64,000 nucleotides of DNA from Purpureocillium takamizusanense (GCF_022605165.1 NC_063072.1:1116001-1180000); one strand, 5' to 3'. Numbered from the stretch's first letter, positions 11,457 through 23,980 are shown. The notes: generated by a model not told the origin, from the letters alone. Translations and numbers: made by a program.

Positions 11457-14188
11457 GGCTCGCGGGTTGCGCCTGCGCCAGCGCCAGCACGCTCAAGACG
11501 GACGGCTGCACCAGGGAGTGCAGAACGGTTCCAAGTATTGATGAGCGGCAGGAAAGATGAGACACGGGATCCAACAGCTGGGCAGGCTGGAGGCGACAAC
11601 CTCAAGCCGCCATGGTCGACGACGGGGTGGTCGAGCGTGAGGGGCAGTGAGCGTCGGGTCGCGAGGTCTGTTTGCTTTGGGGTCTGTTGGTCGGATGTAA
11701 CGCGGACGCCAAGCTTAGGTGCAGGTTACTTGGGGCAGCGATGGAGGAGCAAATGATGTCGGTCTTGTCGGCAAAGGTTTTCGACAATGGGCGTGGGCGA
11801 AGTGTAGAGCGTCGGAGATTGTTGACGATTGTCGCGGCGACAGGGACGCCAGCAGGTGTTGTCGCGGTTGCCACCTGCTAGGCACCACGCACCCACCTCC
11901 GGGTATCCAGCCCAGTGCAGCGCAGACTGAGGTGTAGGTACAGTCTAGGACCTCTAGGTGGTGGCGCTGCCGCTGGCCCGCTGGGGCAAGCTTTGGCTGC
12001 TGACGGCGGCAAAGGGTGTTGGGGCCGTAGATGCTGCGACTTATTTGTGGGTACGTGGAGGAGGTCCTTGTTGATTGATTGCTTGACCAGCAGGTCGCTG
12101 GAACTCTGGAATCGACAGGCACCGTCATCAACAAGCATCAAAACCTTGTCACACTCCCCACATCATCAGCGACCATAGTGGCCTGGTCTGGGGCTGCCAT
12201 GCCTGAGACTCATGCATGAGGCAGCGAAGCAGGCCGGGGGGGCAGGCTACAGCAGACGGCTCCTCAACCGCATCCGCGTTCACGCGGGCATATGAGCCGG
12301 TGATCAGACGATACTTGGTGCCTGGAACATGCCCTGGGGAGGAGGAGGGCTCATTGTGCTTGGTAGGATTTTTGCTTCGGCACGGCCCCCAGCCGTGAGG
12401 TGTGCTCGCCCCAGCCCACATGGGTGCGCCTGTGGTATTGCGCCGCCGTCAGCCGCTTCTTCGATGAGCCTTGTTCGTTGGTTGTGTTGATGACATGGCG
12501 TGGAGTTTTTGCCCTCCATTGCATCGTTGACGACCTATTATGGGGAATGCACATGGAGGGCCGTTGGCATGATGGCAGCATTGGCATGACATGAGCGTGG
12601 GTCCCGCAGTACAGTATAAGTTAGTATGTTTGGCTACTACAACACATATATCAACGGACTTCGAAAGTTATGCGCGACAACGATTTGCGGCCGCAATCTG
12701 CCACACTCGCGTGCTGTGGAGAGTGGAGGCTGGCGCAGGATGGAAATCACCAGACTTGGCGACGAGAAAAAAAAAATCACGGAGCCGCAGCCGTCGACCA
12801 AGTCCGAAGCGATGCAGCGTGCTTGCCGTTCCGACTCTGCACTTATTAGGCTGATTGAATGAACGAGCCCGGCGAGACCAACAAACAGCCAAAGTGGTAG
12901 GGATGCGCAAACGAGAGCGGACTCGACGCAGGCATAAAGGCCGAGTCGCGGGCATAAAGGCTCGGCGGTCGGCCCTGAGTCGAAATGACTGGCTGGCGCG
13001 TCCACCTGGATATCCGATCCGGCTTGGCAGGGCATCTCGTCGCCTGCTGCGCGACTCAGCCCCAGACCAGACCTGCAATTGCACAATCTCATGGGCATGT
13101 GCAGTATGAGCGCCGCGGCGGCGCATTTTGGACTCTATTGGGGAGCATGGGCTGCTGTCTCCGGCAGGTGTCTAGTTATTAGGGCACTAACATGCCGTTG
13201 GGTGCGTTTAGTGGGCGCTGGTCAGTCGACGACGATGCGCCGAGTCGCGTGCCCCCTTGCCTGAAGGAGCCCCTTCTGGCGGCCAGCAAAGTCTGGTCGA
13301 AGGGGCACGAACAGGAATAACTAGGGCCCTGGTCTGCAGCGCTCTCAGATTTACGTTGCATTTCCCCGAGGAATAAAGCACCAAAGGCACTTGGTCATTG
13401 AGGGGAGCACAATCAGTACGTAGGTACCTGCACGCTACCCGCCCCGTGCTCTACCAGGGTCCAGCCAGATCTGATCTGGTCCAAGCGTCATGGACTCGTG
13501 GAACAGCGGTGGACCTCACTCAGTACCTGCTGTCTAGCGCCGAGGCCGCTGGCTGTTCGTTCCATGGACGACGTTGGGCCGTCGCTGTTAGGAGGTACGG
13601 GTACAACTCGGTGCCGGGGCCGGCAACGCGCGTCCCCTCCTGCAACTCATCCACCCTGCCTGCCGCGGCGTCCGCCCTACGGGGTGCCTATTAGCGCCTG
13701 GCCTGAGCCCTTGCCCCCGTAACGTGCGTCCATTGATACTGGCAGGTAACTAATGAGCCAGTGTATTGCTCTTGTTACAATGCGTCTGGGGGCATCCGTG
13801 TCTCGACAGAACCGTCCTCCCCCCCACCTCCCGGTTTGCTAGCTTGCGCAACCCTCAAGCCATGCGACACAGGGGCCGCATCAGCCAAATACGCCCACCG
13901 CCCACGCCGCCTTCGTTGATGACCTCCTATCCCTTACCTCATCTCTCACGCCTTTCCTGAGCAGACTACCTCACTAAGCTCCCCTTCCTCGGCCTCGACT
14001 CCGACGGGCTCTCCGCCGCACGCACCGTTCTGTGCCGACCCCCGAGCGACCGCCCGACGAAGCCGGCCCTGCCGAACGGCTGACACCCGTGACACCCTCT
14101 TCGACCACGTCGCCTCCGTCCTGCTCGATGCCGACCCGTGGACGCTTGCCCCCTACATAGACGTTCCTCCGCGACGGCCGACACCGCC
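11457..14188. other. Divergent intergenic region between the 1141-residue gene and the SGNH-like gene
   Basis: A 2.7 kb head-to-head promoter region. A C-rich tract at about 13815-13835 and the CT-rich sequence up to 13960 are likely promoter or leader of the plus-strand SGNH-like gene. Overlapping frames on both strands (for example 12.6-13.1 kb) show no protein features. No repeat or RNA gene recognised. Confidence 0.4.
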
Positions 14189-15775
14189 ATGGCCGTCTTT
14201 CCGTGGTCGGACCGGACGCCGGCGGATCACCAGCTTCCACACGACCGTCCGGCCTCGTCACTGAGACACCGCCTCGCCGCGATTCTCGTCTTCTTTACCC
14301 ATCGCATCTGGCGAGGCGGCCCGCGCTTGATTTTGCAACTGGCGGCCTGTGTTCTTATCGTACCGCTGCTACTGCACTTGATGCCCACGCGCCTCACGGG
14401 TGGCTACCGCCTGTCCTGGTCAACAGCCAGACCCCGCGACACGGGTGCTCTGCGCATTGTCGTCTTCGGCTCCCAAGATGTTGCAGGCAGCTCCTCGGCC
14501 TACGCAGGCTCGAGTGTCACCTGGACAGAGCAGTTGTGTTCAGAGGTGAGACAATTGCGCCAAAGACTTTGTGGCAGCACCTCGACAATACTGACCATTC
14601 GTAAGCTGGATTGCTCCTCGTACCTGTCCTTTGTTCCCGACGGCAATTCCAAGCCCGCCCTCACGTCCAATGGGCTATACGGCAACGAGCTCCACGCACT
14701 GCAGGACCAAATCAAGACGTCCGACTTCCTTTCAACACCTGCCAACGATTACGAGTTTCTCACGAAGCAATACCCCGTACCCATGGACACCCCGGACCTC
14801 GAGGCGCAGGTCAAGCAATTCCTCGCCCTACCCCCTCCTGAAAACGCCCCGCGGAACACCCTCTGGGTCTTCACTTTTGGCACGTGGGACGTTTGGAACC
14901 TTGCTGCTTTCCCTCGCGTGTCGGCCGAACACCTCATCGACGCTCTTGTCTCACACCTGTTCGTTCAGGTTGAACTTCTTTACTTGAAAGCCCTGAATCC
15001 CACCTCGGTCGCCTTTTCCGACTTTTGGGCCAACGCAACCGAGCGCGATGTCGACCGACTGGCGGATCCGACCACCAAGAGCAAGGTTGACCGACGTGAA
15101 TTGGAGAGCTTCCGAATTATTATTCCAAAATTGGCCGACATGACCATTACGCCTGGGTGGCAGCAGCGGCCCGATCCCTCATACCCTCACTCGAAAGCTG
15201 AGCAGATGCGCAACGCCGATTTTTTGACCAGGCACTGGAATGCCCAAGTCAAGAATGCGCTGGAGTCATGGAACGCCAAGGGGCGCCGTCGACCAGACGG
15301 CATCGAGGAGGAAAACGTCAAGGAGGTCACGGAATGGCCAAAGACCAAATCGTTGCTCAGACTCCTGCCGTCGACTCTTCAGCCGGAAAAGGACTCGGCG
15401 CGAGAGACTGCATCGGAGGATGATGTCGTATACGCACCGTATCCGCAGCGCGCTGGACTCCAGCTCAACCTGACAACAAGTATTCTGGACGCCATGACGG
15501 ACGAAGAAATGCGGCGATCTGGACTCAAGGACGGCAAGGGCCGAGGCACCCTTTCAGTCAATGACTCACTGTACTTTGTCAACACCTGGACGCCTTGCAC
15601 AGCCAAACCCGCAGTGGGAGTTAGTGTCGTGGCTGCTGGAGCTGACGGCACGGTGTGCCAAAAGCCGGACGAGCACTTGTACTATGACAGCTTCACTCTC
15701 AGCCAACGAGCCATACGAGAAGTGGCAGGGTTGGCAGCTGACAAGATTTCCCAGGAGTTGTTTGTTTCCTTGTAA
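14189..15775 (+). CDS. Type II membrane protein with a degenerate SGNH (GDSL-like) hydrolase domain
   Basis: 528 residues from the ATG at 14189, chosen because it is the first real ATG in the frame and has a strong context (CGCCATGG). A single hydrophobic segment at about residues 46-65 after a basic N-tail predicts a signal anchor with the domain in the secretory lumen. The lumenal part begins with a beta-strand and turn at residues 88-97 (LRIVVFGSQD), the position of SGNH block I, where GDS is replaced by GSQD. A second block at residues 231-237 (GTWDVWN) sits where block III (GxND) is expected, with WD in place of ND. Several Cys residues could form disulphides, and NAT and NLT are candidate N-glycosylation sites. 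No enzyme activity can be asserted; the domain call is by motif position and remains moderate. Confidence 0.75.
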   Translation: MAVFPWSDRTPADHQLPHDRPASSLRHRLAAILVFFTHRIWRGGPRLILQLAACVLIVPLLLHLMPTRLTGGYRLSWSTARPRDTGALRIVVFGSQDVAGSSSAYAGSSVTWTEQLCSEVRQLRQRLCGSTSTILTIRKLDCSSYLSFVPDGNSKPALTSNGLYGNELHALQDQIKTSDFLSTPANDYEFLTKQYPVPMDTPDLEAQVKQFLALPPPENAPRNTLWVFTFGTWDVWNLAAFPRVSAEHLIDALVSHLFVQVELLYLKALNPTSVAFSDFWANATERDVDRLADPTTKSKVDRRELESFRIIIPKLADMTITPGWQQRPDPSYPHSKAEQMRNADFLTRHWNAQVKNALESWNAKGRRRPDGIEEENVKEVTEWPKTKSLLRLLPSTLQPEKDSARETASEDDVVYAPYPQRAGLQLNLTTSILDAMTDEEMRRSGLKDGKGRGTLSVNDSLYFVNTWTPCTAKPAVGVSVVAAGADGTVCQKPDEHLYYDSFTLSQRAIREVAGLAADKISQELFVSL

Positions 15776-17419
15776 ATTGGCTTCGAAAGCGCGTGGCACG
15801 TCACGTAGGCGAGTTGGTAGACGGTTCTGATTGCATACTGTGCCCCTTGTCGCACGACGCAGGGCACACATTGGCGGGCGTACGGCGTTATGGTGCTATT
15901 GGAAGTCTCATTCAGGGACGCCTGAGGTTGCCAGGCAGAAGCCCTGCGAGGGATTGGATACCATGCAGGATTGATCGCTTTACTTTTTTGACATGCCAGA
16001 TAGCAATATACAGCTGACCATGGCCGTCAAAAGATCACCTTGTTGTTCTATACTACGGCATCCGGAAACGAGATGACGATTGCGGCGCAAGTTGTTGGCA
16101 ACGGACGACACTAATAAGGTTGCGGCGCGGGACGGCGAGGCACGCCCCACCCCCGCACGGTTGGCGCTACGAACGCGCTACTACTACTACTATTTACAGC
16201 ACCTTCCGTCCAACACTATCGGCAAGCGAAGCAGGCGAAGACATGCCGACGAGAAGAAGGTTGGAAGGGTGTGTCGCGCTCACTTCCGGACTCGATGGTC
16301 GCGCATATGCACCGTTGCGCTCTCGCCTCGTTCCTGCGCGACCAGACAAAACCGACTGAAGATCAAAGCCTCAAAGGGGAAATACTGCCACCACCATCAC
16401 TACCACCACCACCACCAATACGTAACAGCCTGCACTCACTCGGCGCCCCCGGCCGCAAGGCGAGGCGATAAGGTCCCAGGACGTTAGTCGCCGCAGGTGA
16501 TCAGCCCCATTCGGGCGGCGCACGGGTTGCGCATCGCCGCAGCCCCCACCCCGAAGGACGTCATCCCTGGGCCAAGTCAAGCCGGGAGCAGGACGACCGC
16601 AGTAGTTGCCACTGCGAACAAGAGCACTCTACCGCCGCGAAAGTAAGTCGCTTTGCAAACCACCATGGCGCCGCAGCAGCCTGGGACGAGAGAAGGGACG
16701 CACGCACGCACCCGGTCAACCTGCCACAGGCAGCCATCACAAAGTGAGTCGGACTCGGGATGCGGCAGGGCAGCTTTGCTCGCCTTCACCAAAGCGTGGC
16801 GTCTCACTGGCGTTCTTGCACCAACGCAAAGATGACACCCATTCGCAAAGTCTATATCCAGCGGGTGTTCAGCCTGGGGGGGCGTTCGCCGTCAGCTGGG
16901 CCCCCTTGCAAACATCTGGTCAAGCGTTGGTGACTGGCGCCGCCCCTCGGTGATCGTCGTCATGCAGTCACAGTCACGCGTCACCAGCGCGCTCTCATCC
17001 CAGGGGGGGGCTTTACACACACTTCCCCTTCAGCTCCCTCCCAGCTCGGAAAGACAGCTCACGCTCATCTCGCTCCCCCCTTTCTGGTGCTCGCCGTTTC
17101 TCTTCTACTTCACGGCCCCCCCCCCTCCAGAATCAGGCACGCAAGACAGAGGCGCAAGAACCGCGCCCCCCTCCTGGCTATACCTGGTGACTTGGTCGTC
17201 GCCACAATCAAAACCCTTCGGGCATCGAATACGCAGGCACGAGCCGCTTCAGCGGGAGTCACAGCGTTGAGCATCTGATCCAAACAAGGCTTTACGAGGC
17301 GAGTACGGCGACACTGGGTGTGCGCGCGCGCAACACAGCAACACAGGTAGTGGGTTTACTTGATATCCTGTTCCATCCCGTGGGCGACCTGCGCTCCCAC
17401 CCCCCCCTTTTGGTTTACC
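15776..17419. other. Intergenic: 3' flank of the SGNH-like gene and promoter of the APP1 gene
   Basis: No supportable gene. The segment at about 17030-17130 is pyrimidine-rich with C-runs and lies about 300 bp ahead of the APP1 ATG, a likely core promoter and leader. Short triplet repeats (CTA) and (CAC) occur near 16180 and 16395. Confidence 0.4.
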
Positions 17420-19027
17420 ATGACGGTAAACGACTTCAATCCATCATCCTTTGCGGGCGCGATGCAGCTGCGCACAAGAAAAGAGAAAAAGTTCGACGAG
17501 GTCGAGTCCAACCTCCCCGACCCGCGCAAGCCCAAGCTCGAGACGACGCAGTTCTTCTTCAGCGCGCGCGGATGGCTCGACCGGCTCGGCAACCTCAACC
17601 CGTTTGGGAGGGCGGTGACCAACGACGACCTGGTGTGGCTCCTGGACAACACGGCCTTTAAGAGCGACGGTGGTAGCGGCGGTTCGTGGCAGGCCGAGTT
17701 CGTGGCGGCCGTCTTCGAGCGCGAGCCGCGCGGCAAGGTCGTCGACATGGTGACGGGCATCGTGCGGGCCGTGGGCCTCGCCGACGACGCGGACGAGCGC
17801 AAGACGGTCGAGGAGCGCATCGTGCCGTTCCTCTGGGACATACGGCCGCTGCGAACCGTCGCCGTGACGCAGCACCACCAGCACCACTACACTCGCCGCG
17901 GCGGCGGCGGCGAGCTCAAGCTCGGGCCGACAAACGTCAACGGCCTGTCGTCCAACGTGCTGGCGGTGCCGAGCGGCAGTGGCGGCTCGCTCGTCAAGTC
18001 GTCGACCAAGCTCGGGGGTGGGGAGGGCGCCATCGTCGAGATGCAGACGTACTATGCGGGCCCGGACGGCTGGGGCATCATCTCGGGTATGTCATCAAAG
18101 TTTGTTTTCCTTTGTTTGTTTGACTCTATACGACCATCATGGCTCGTTCCCTCCCTCCCTCCCACGAGGTAGAATCCTCCATTTACAAAAGAAGCCATCA
18201 CCGAGAGACTCTTCCACCCTTGAACTAACCTGAAAGTCCTTCTTCCCCCGCGAAACAGACATCGATGACACCATCAAAATCACAAAGACGAGCGACCCCG
18301 TGGGCATCCTGCGCGAGACGTTCGTCGAGGACCCGTCGCCCATCCCCGGCATGCCCGAGCTGTACGCCACGGTCAAGTCCTTCCTACCCAAGGACACGGC
18401 CTGGTTCTACCTGTCGGCGTCGCCGTACAACCTCTACCCCTTCCTCAAGCAGTTCCGCAAGCAGTTCTACCCGCCGGGCACGCTCATCCTGCGCGACTCG
18501 AGCTGGAAGACCGTCGCCGGCCTGCTGTCGGCGCTGACGCTCAACACCGAGGAGTACAAGGTCGACCGCATGAACAAGATCAACTCGTGGTTGCCCCGGC
18601 GCAAGATGATTGTCATTGGCGACTCGACCCAGTCCGATCCCGAGGCGTATGGCGAGGTGTAAGTTTATCCCTCCTCCTCCTTCTTTTACACCTTCCTCAA
18701 TCGCGCCAAACCAAAAAAAAAAAAAAAAAAAAAAAAACCTTGATTCCCACCCCCTCTCCGCAAAATGCTACAACTAGCTACGTATATACTACTGAACTGA
18801 CATGTGCATTACCAACCGCCAGCTATCGGACAAGGCCGGGCTGGATCAAGCTCATCCTGATCCGCAAAGCCACAGACGTCGCGTCCTTTGGCATCGACGA
18901 CAAGAACGAGCCCGAGCGCTTCGAAAAGGCCTTCAAGGACATACCGCGCGACGCCTGGCACGTCTTCGAGGACCCTAGCGAGTGCGTCCAGATCATCAAA
19001 GACACGCTCAAGCATGGTCACAAGTAG
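17420..19027 (+). CDS. APP1-type phosphatidate phosphatase (DUF2183), three exons
   Basis: Exons 17420-18086, 18259-18658 and 18823-19027 give 423 residues; introns of 172 and 164 bp have GTATGT and GTAAGT donors. The catalytic HAD-type motif DIDDTIK falls exactly over the first junction at residue 223, so the Dx D x T nucleophile triad is D223, D225 and T227. Further App1 landmarks follow: FLPKDTAWFYLSASPYN, FYPPGTLILRDSSWK and the acidic motif IGDSTQSDPEAY. The N-terminal half carries the fungal App1 segment ARGWLDRLGNLNPFG. Yeast App1 dephosphorylates phosphatidic acid to diacylglycerol and binds cortical actin patch proteins, acting in endocytosis; the same role is inferred here. The protein is shorter than yeast App1 (about 590 residues) and lacks its long C-terminal proline-rich tail. 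Intron 2 contains a 25-base A run (18713-18737). Confidence 0.93.
18713..18737. repeat. Poly-A run of 25 inside APP1 intron 2
   Basis: Twenty-five consecutive A residues on the plus strand inside the second intron of the APP1 gene. The exact length is error-prone in sequencing but has no effect on the reading frame. Confidence 0.9.
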
Positions 19028-20134
19028 CAGAGGTTGAAGCAAGGAATGAATGAATGGAGGAGAAGGGTTTGTCAGTTTGTACCCAAGGTTTCTCTGGAAT
19101 TGTTTTCCCAAACAACCCTACGTGGCTTCGGCCCGGGTTACGAACTCACGACTACGACACGGCGTCTGGACGGGTGGCTCTGAATTTCCCAGCGTTCTTC
19201 TCGCCGCGGTCATTCTTTATCATAGAATCTGCAAGCGGCGATTTTGCTCTGCCATACTTATTAGACCTGATTTCTTTTACGAACTGCTCTCAGCCCTAGT
19301 CAGTCATGGGAATTGCGCTCGTGCATAGTAGGCCTCTTGGCTGTCATGATTGTCTTCCAGATGCTAAGAAGTGCGGTCTCCATTGCACCCGTCCCCCCCC
19401 CAAGATATCAATGACTAATTGTCGTCTACGGGTGCATTCTATTGAGCCGTCTACCGACCGCAATTTTCCCATCATACGTGGCTCACGTCTCAAGCTAGAC
19501 ATGTGTCGCATTTTGCCCAAGAAAGCGTGAGACCCAACGGCACGGGGTGTGTATGAAAGTGACTTGATGGTTTAACAATTGGTAAAACTACTGTAGACTG
19601 ACCATTCGTCAAACAAGTAATTCTACGTACAGGTCTTGGAAACCCTGGCCAAGCTGACGTCTCAACTGTTGAAACAAAGCCAGCGCAGAAGCCCGTAGTC
19701 ACGGTTTCCCCGAGACAACGAAGCCTGGCGGCGCCAAAGAAACAATGCCGACGTGAGCCCGCTGCCGCCGTAGCCCAATAACGCTGGAAGAAACGCCTAT
19801 AGGCTCAGACCAAAGGAGCTCGGTGAGCACGCCGCAAGCCTGCACAACGTGGAGATGCTTCGATCAATCCATGACGAAAAAGCAAGCCGCTCCGCCACCC
19901 CGGAACCGGTACGCCAAAGGTTTTTGTTGTTCAAGTACCACCGAGACCGCTCTGGACCCTTTGGCCCCTCGACACGGCAGGGTCGTGGGTTGGTGTCTTG
20001 GCGGGATACATTCGTCGGCCACGGCATTGGGTCGTGCGCAACGTAGCCGCCGTTGCTGTGCTTCATCCGCCTATGTTTTGCTTGTCCGACTCTTCTCTTG
20101 TCGTCCCCTGTTCATCCGCGTCACAGCCTCTCGC
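19028..20134. other. Intergenic between convergent APP1 and KGD4 genes
   Basis: The two genes converge, so this is 3' flank on both sides. It is somewhat more AT-rich than its surroundings up to about 19680. No gene, repeat or RNA recognised. Confidence 0.4.
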
Positions 20135-20621
20135 TTAGCCGATCAAAGCTGCGCCGCCCGACTCTACGGCCTCGATCTCGCTGATATCGATTGGCAGGCG
20201 ACGGTAGCGGGCAGGCAGGTCGGAGACGTCGAAGTAGACACCCTTGGGGGGCTCGACGGGGCCGAGCTGAGCGCCGGAGGAGCCACCAATTCCGGCTTCG
20301 GCATTGCGGATCGTCTTCTGAAGAGGACCGTGCTGCTGGGCGTGGTCGCGGTAGCTGCTGAAGGAGGTGTGACGCGAAGCGGCAGAGCTGTTGCCGTACG
20401 CGGAAAAAGACTCAGGAAGCGAGCCCGATGGCGAGGCCGGGTGAGGCTTGGGGGTGTGGTCAATGGACGCTGCGAGATAGGTCAGCACTCCAGCCTGTCG
20501 CCAGAACGGCATCGGGGTTGGGGGAGTGCTCACAGGGAATGGTACGGGGACCGAGGAACTTGATCAATGGCGTGCGCTCGGCGTGAGCAGCAGCCTGTCG
20601 GAGGGCCCGAGTCGTGAACAT
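20135..20621 (-). CDS. KGD4: 2-oxoglutarate dehydrogenase complex subunit 4 (Kgd4/Ymr31, MRPS36 family)
   Basis: Two exons, 20621-20534 and 20469-20135, separated by a 64 bp intron (GTGAGC donor, CTGACC branch point, CGCAG acceptor), give 140 residues. The N-terminus MFTTRALRQAAAHAERTPL is a short mitochondrial presequence leading into IKFLGPRTIP, which matches the IKFVGTRHP segment of yeast Ymr31. The C-terminus LPARYRRLPIDISEIEAVES followed by GGA matches the yeast end (LPARFRYKPI, then ES-NSGGA). Once listed as a mitoribosomal protein, Kgd4 is now known as the adaptor that recruits the E3 subunit (dihydrolipoyl dehydrogenase) to the E1-E2 core of the 2-oxoglutarate dehydrogenase complex in the matrix. 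The middle (residues 35-95) is Ser/Pro-rich and poorly conserved. If exon 1 is missed, the gene looks like a 132-codon frame with a wrong start in the intron. Confidence 0.92.
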
Positions 20622-23600
20622 GTCTGCGATGAGCGGGGGGGTTTGCGGGTGGTGAGGTCGGAGTTAACGCGGAAGCTGGCCGAGCAGAGGAGTTTGAGAT
20701 GTGTGTTTCGTGGGTCGGCGACAGATGGGCACGGGCGAGCTTTGGACTGCACTGGCGATGGCGACGACAACGACGAGCAAGTTTAAGGGTGAGAGGATTG
20801 AGGTGGTTGGAAGAAAGAGGGAGGAAGAAGACGCGGAAGGGGTGGGAGGCAGGAGGAGAAGTAGGTAGTCTGGACGGAAGCACGTAATGCGGCGTGTGGT
20901 GGGTGGATGGGATGGATGGTGGTCCGATGCGGAGACGGGCACGCTTGTAGCACGTGTGTGGGAGCGGGCGGAGGTAAGCGTGAGGCGGTGGTGGTATAAT
21001 GGCAATTAATTCCGTGGGCGTGTTTGCGTCTTTCCTGCCTGAGGCGTCAGTTTCCCCGGAGTCCGGTCGGTTGGTGGTGGTGATTGATGGTGGTGGTGGT
21101 GGTCAAAAGCGCGTGTGCATGTGCTGAGGAGCAGCGCAAGCATATGGAACATGTGGCGCTAGTAGTGTGGTAGTGCTGCAGCCCGTATCTGGGGTCGTGC
21201 ACCGAGACGAGTTGGCATGTCTAATAGCTATTACTACAGCACGGTATCGACGGCGGCAGCGGCCAGCGACGGAATTTGCAGGAGGGCAAACGTCTTTTTT
21301 TGAATTTTTCAGCGGGTCCCCTTCCTTCACTGGCGCCGGTTGGGGAACATTCGGGGTTCGTTCAGCCAATGGCACGTCGGCCGGGCGCGGGGGCCGCTGG
21401 GTCCGGCGCTGCGCGATGATGCAGGCAGGCGGCCAGGGCACGACTGGACGGCACCGGTTGGAAGGAGCGAGCACCCGCCTGCCGCACCCGCACCCGAGCC
21501 GGAGGTTTCTTTAGCTTTGGCTTTGGCTACACTGGTCAATTGATGCCCAGCAACGCACGTCACAGCTGCCGTTGCGCGACGAGACATGACGACACGGCAC
21601 GACACGACACGACGCGCGGGACGAGGGAGGGCGCTGTCGCCAGAACCTGTCTCCCCGCACCGCCAGTCTGCTGGCGTCTGTCGAGGCGCGCGCACGGGCC
21701 AGTAGTTACTCGACGCCTCGTCCAGGAAAGATGCCGCGTTCGGCGGGGAGACGCGCTTCACTCAGGACGAGGAACAGAGCGTTCCTCAGGACCTGCACAG
21801 GCCGAGCCTGGGCCTGGTCCAGCTCTGCACGGGGCAGTGGACGCACACCCAACCGACGACAAAGACACTTCGGTCCCGTCCCTGGCGCTTCTTCATCCCA
21901 TCCGCGCCTCCCACCATGCAATGCAGGTGGTGCAGATCTGTCCCCTGCGGGGCTGGGCCGCCTGCAGGAGATGGGCAAACGGACCATGATCGCATCGCGT
22001 CCAGCTGCACCAAGAACGTGCCGTGCGTGCCCTGCTGTGGGGTTGCATGCCCCCGGGCCATGCCCTGGCGAGAGGCCCGCCGCCAGGGCGACCCCAGCTC
22101 AAGTTTTAGGGTTCCGAACCTCGGAGCCTCAGCAGCCCGCCACCGCCACCACCACCACCAACCGAACCCCAGCGGCGCGGCGCCTCTTGTCGCCCGCCTC
22201 CGCGGGGTCCGTCCCGCGCTCCCGCTCCTCCACCAGACCAGACCAGCTCAGCCTCCAATGCACTAAGGTGCTACGCATTCGCAGTATGCAAAACAGCCTG
22301 TCACGTTTCGTGAACCGCGCTCTGCGGCTGTCTACCACCATCACGCCACGTCGTCGGATTGCACTTGACCGTATGTATGCACATGAGCACAAAGGACAGC
22401 ATGGATTGAGAAGCGCATTCGCTACCTCGCGCACCTCCGCGACGCTCCCGGCGGTCCATGAGGCCACTTTGTCTTGGATGCGCGGGCGAAATCGGAACCC
22501 GGGGTTGGTGCTTGCCTCCCTTGAACGGTGAAACGCACCGGCTCCCGCGCGGCGTAACACGACGTCCGTCCATCCGTCCCCCCATCTTGCACATGCAAAC
22601 ATGCTTGTCTCTATGCCCAGATGGCACAACCTCGACCGAGTCTCATCAGCGTCGCAGCGGGCAAGGTTTGCTTGGTGGCCTGACCGTCCGACTACTTCGT
22701 GCATCCCGACTCGGACTCGGGATCGCAGCACAAGCGACACGACATTCGCATTCTCTTCTTCAGACCGCGAGACTGTTAATATTCCGCCTCCGTTTTGTGG
22801 CAAACTTAGTGCCATGTGCTTGTCACCAGGCCTTTGACGAGCCTCCTACTCACGCCGAGACCTCCCGAACCAGCGCAGCAACCGGAGGTCGGCGATAGCC
22901 CGCTCCCACAGAATATATGGACTAGCTGAGTGTCCGACCCATGTTGCGCATATGAACGGAGAGAGGCGTTCGTTTGTGATGCATTGTAATGGATGAATGA
23001 GACGTAACGCGCTGGCGGCGCAGGCCTTCCACCTGCTGTATTGGGCGAGAAATACTGATGCCGAGCCGGCTTGAATCCTTGACGTTAAGGCGGTAACCTG
23101 ATGTTGATGACCTTAGATGCGTGTCTGGTGGGCGTCGCAATGTTCCATATGGGAGGATAAACCAAGGCCGTACATTGTTACTCTCCAGCACCATGCAGTT
23201 CCTCTCCCTTGCCATGACTCTCCCCCCTCGGTAATTACTGCGTTCGGGGCCCACGGCAGCTTCAAGAGACAGGCCAAAGTTGGCAGAATGCATCATTGTT
23301 TCCTCTATTGGGAACAAAGGGTACCTCATATTAACTTGTTGAGCCTCAATGACAGATTTAAGAGGCCATGCCGCACTCCAAAAGTGGGACTTCACTTCGC
23401 CGTGCTATGAAAGAACCTTATTTAGGCATGGAGACCTAGATCCCAAGGGTCGTCGTACCACAAAGCATAGATTCTAAGCACGTTTTCTCTTGCAATCTCA
23501 TTGCACCAAGGCCTGCCTTCCCAGGCCACTCGCAGAGTTGTGTTACAAACGCAGTCATCGCTTATCGTGACATGCTACACTCAATTGCATGACATTTGTA

Positions 23601-23980
23601 TGCCTTCGGAGCCGCCAAAAATATCTACTTGTTGAGTTGCTGAATCGACAACCAGATCGGGTTTAAGTGACCAAGTCTCCGCTCAAGCACTCTGGAAAGC
23701 ATAGTGGTATTGTGCAATCGTGGGGTCCACAGTAAGCGCAACTAATACACACAGCTCTATCCTGCCGCTCGACCGGCCCTAGCCGGCCCTGCATACGATC
23801 ATATCTACTTGCCAGGTAGGTAGTCAGTCAATACCTCGGTCATAATCAAGCTGTGTTTCTTCCCTCTGGCTTTAGTCACGTGCAGCCCGTGAACGACGGC
23901 TCAAGACATTGGAGTCTTCTCATTGCAGTTCCTGCATGCATGGGCACACGCAACGACACTTACGCTCTCAACTCGCCAAG
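20622..23980. other. Divergent intergenic region between KGD4 and HEM3
   Basis: 3.4 kb without a supportable gene. A purine-rich stretch at about 20785-20870 (pyrimidine-rich on the minus strand) is the likely KGD4 core promoter. A (GGT)n microsatellite lies at about 21075-21102. From about 22.9 kb the sequence turns AT-richer, up to the HEM3 start. GC-rich frames at 21.5-22.8 kb have random composition and mutually overlap. Confidence 0.4.

Noticed and set aside
21731..22531. Plus-strand frame of 267 codons between KGD4 and HEM3
   Set aside because: Arg/Pro/Ala/Ser-rich translation of GC-rich spacer with several overlapping alternatives; no motif.
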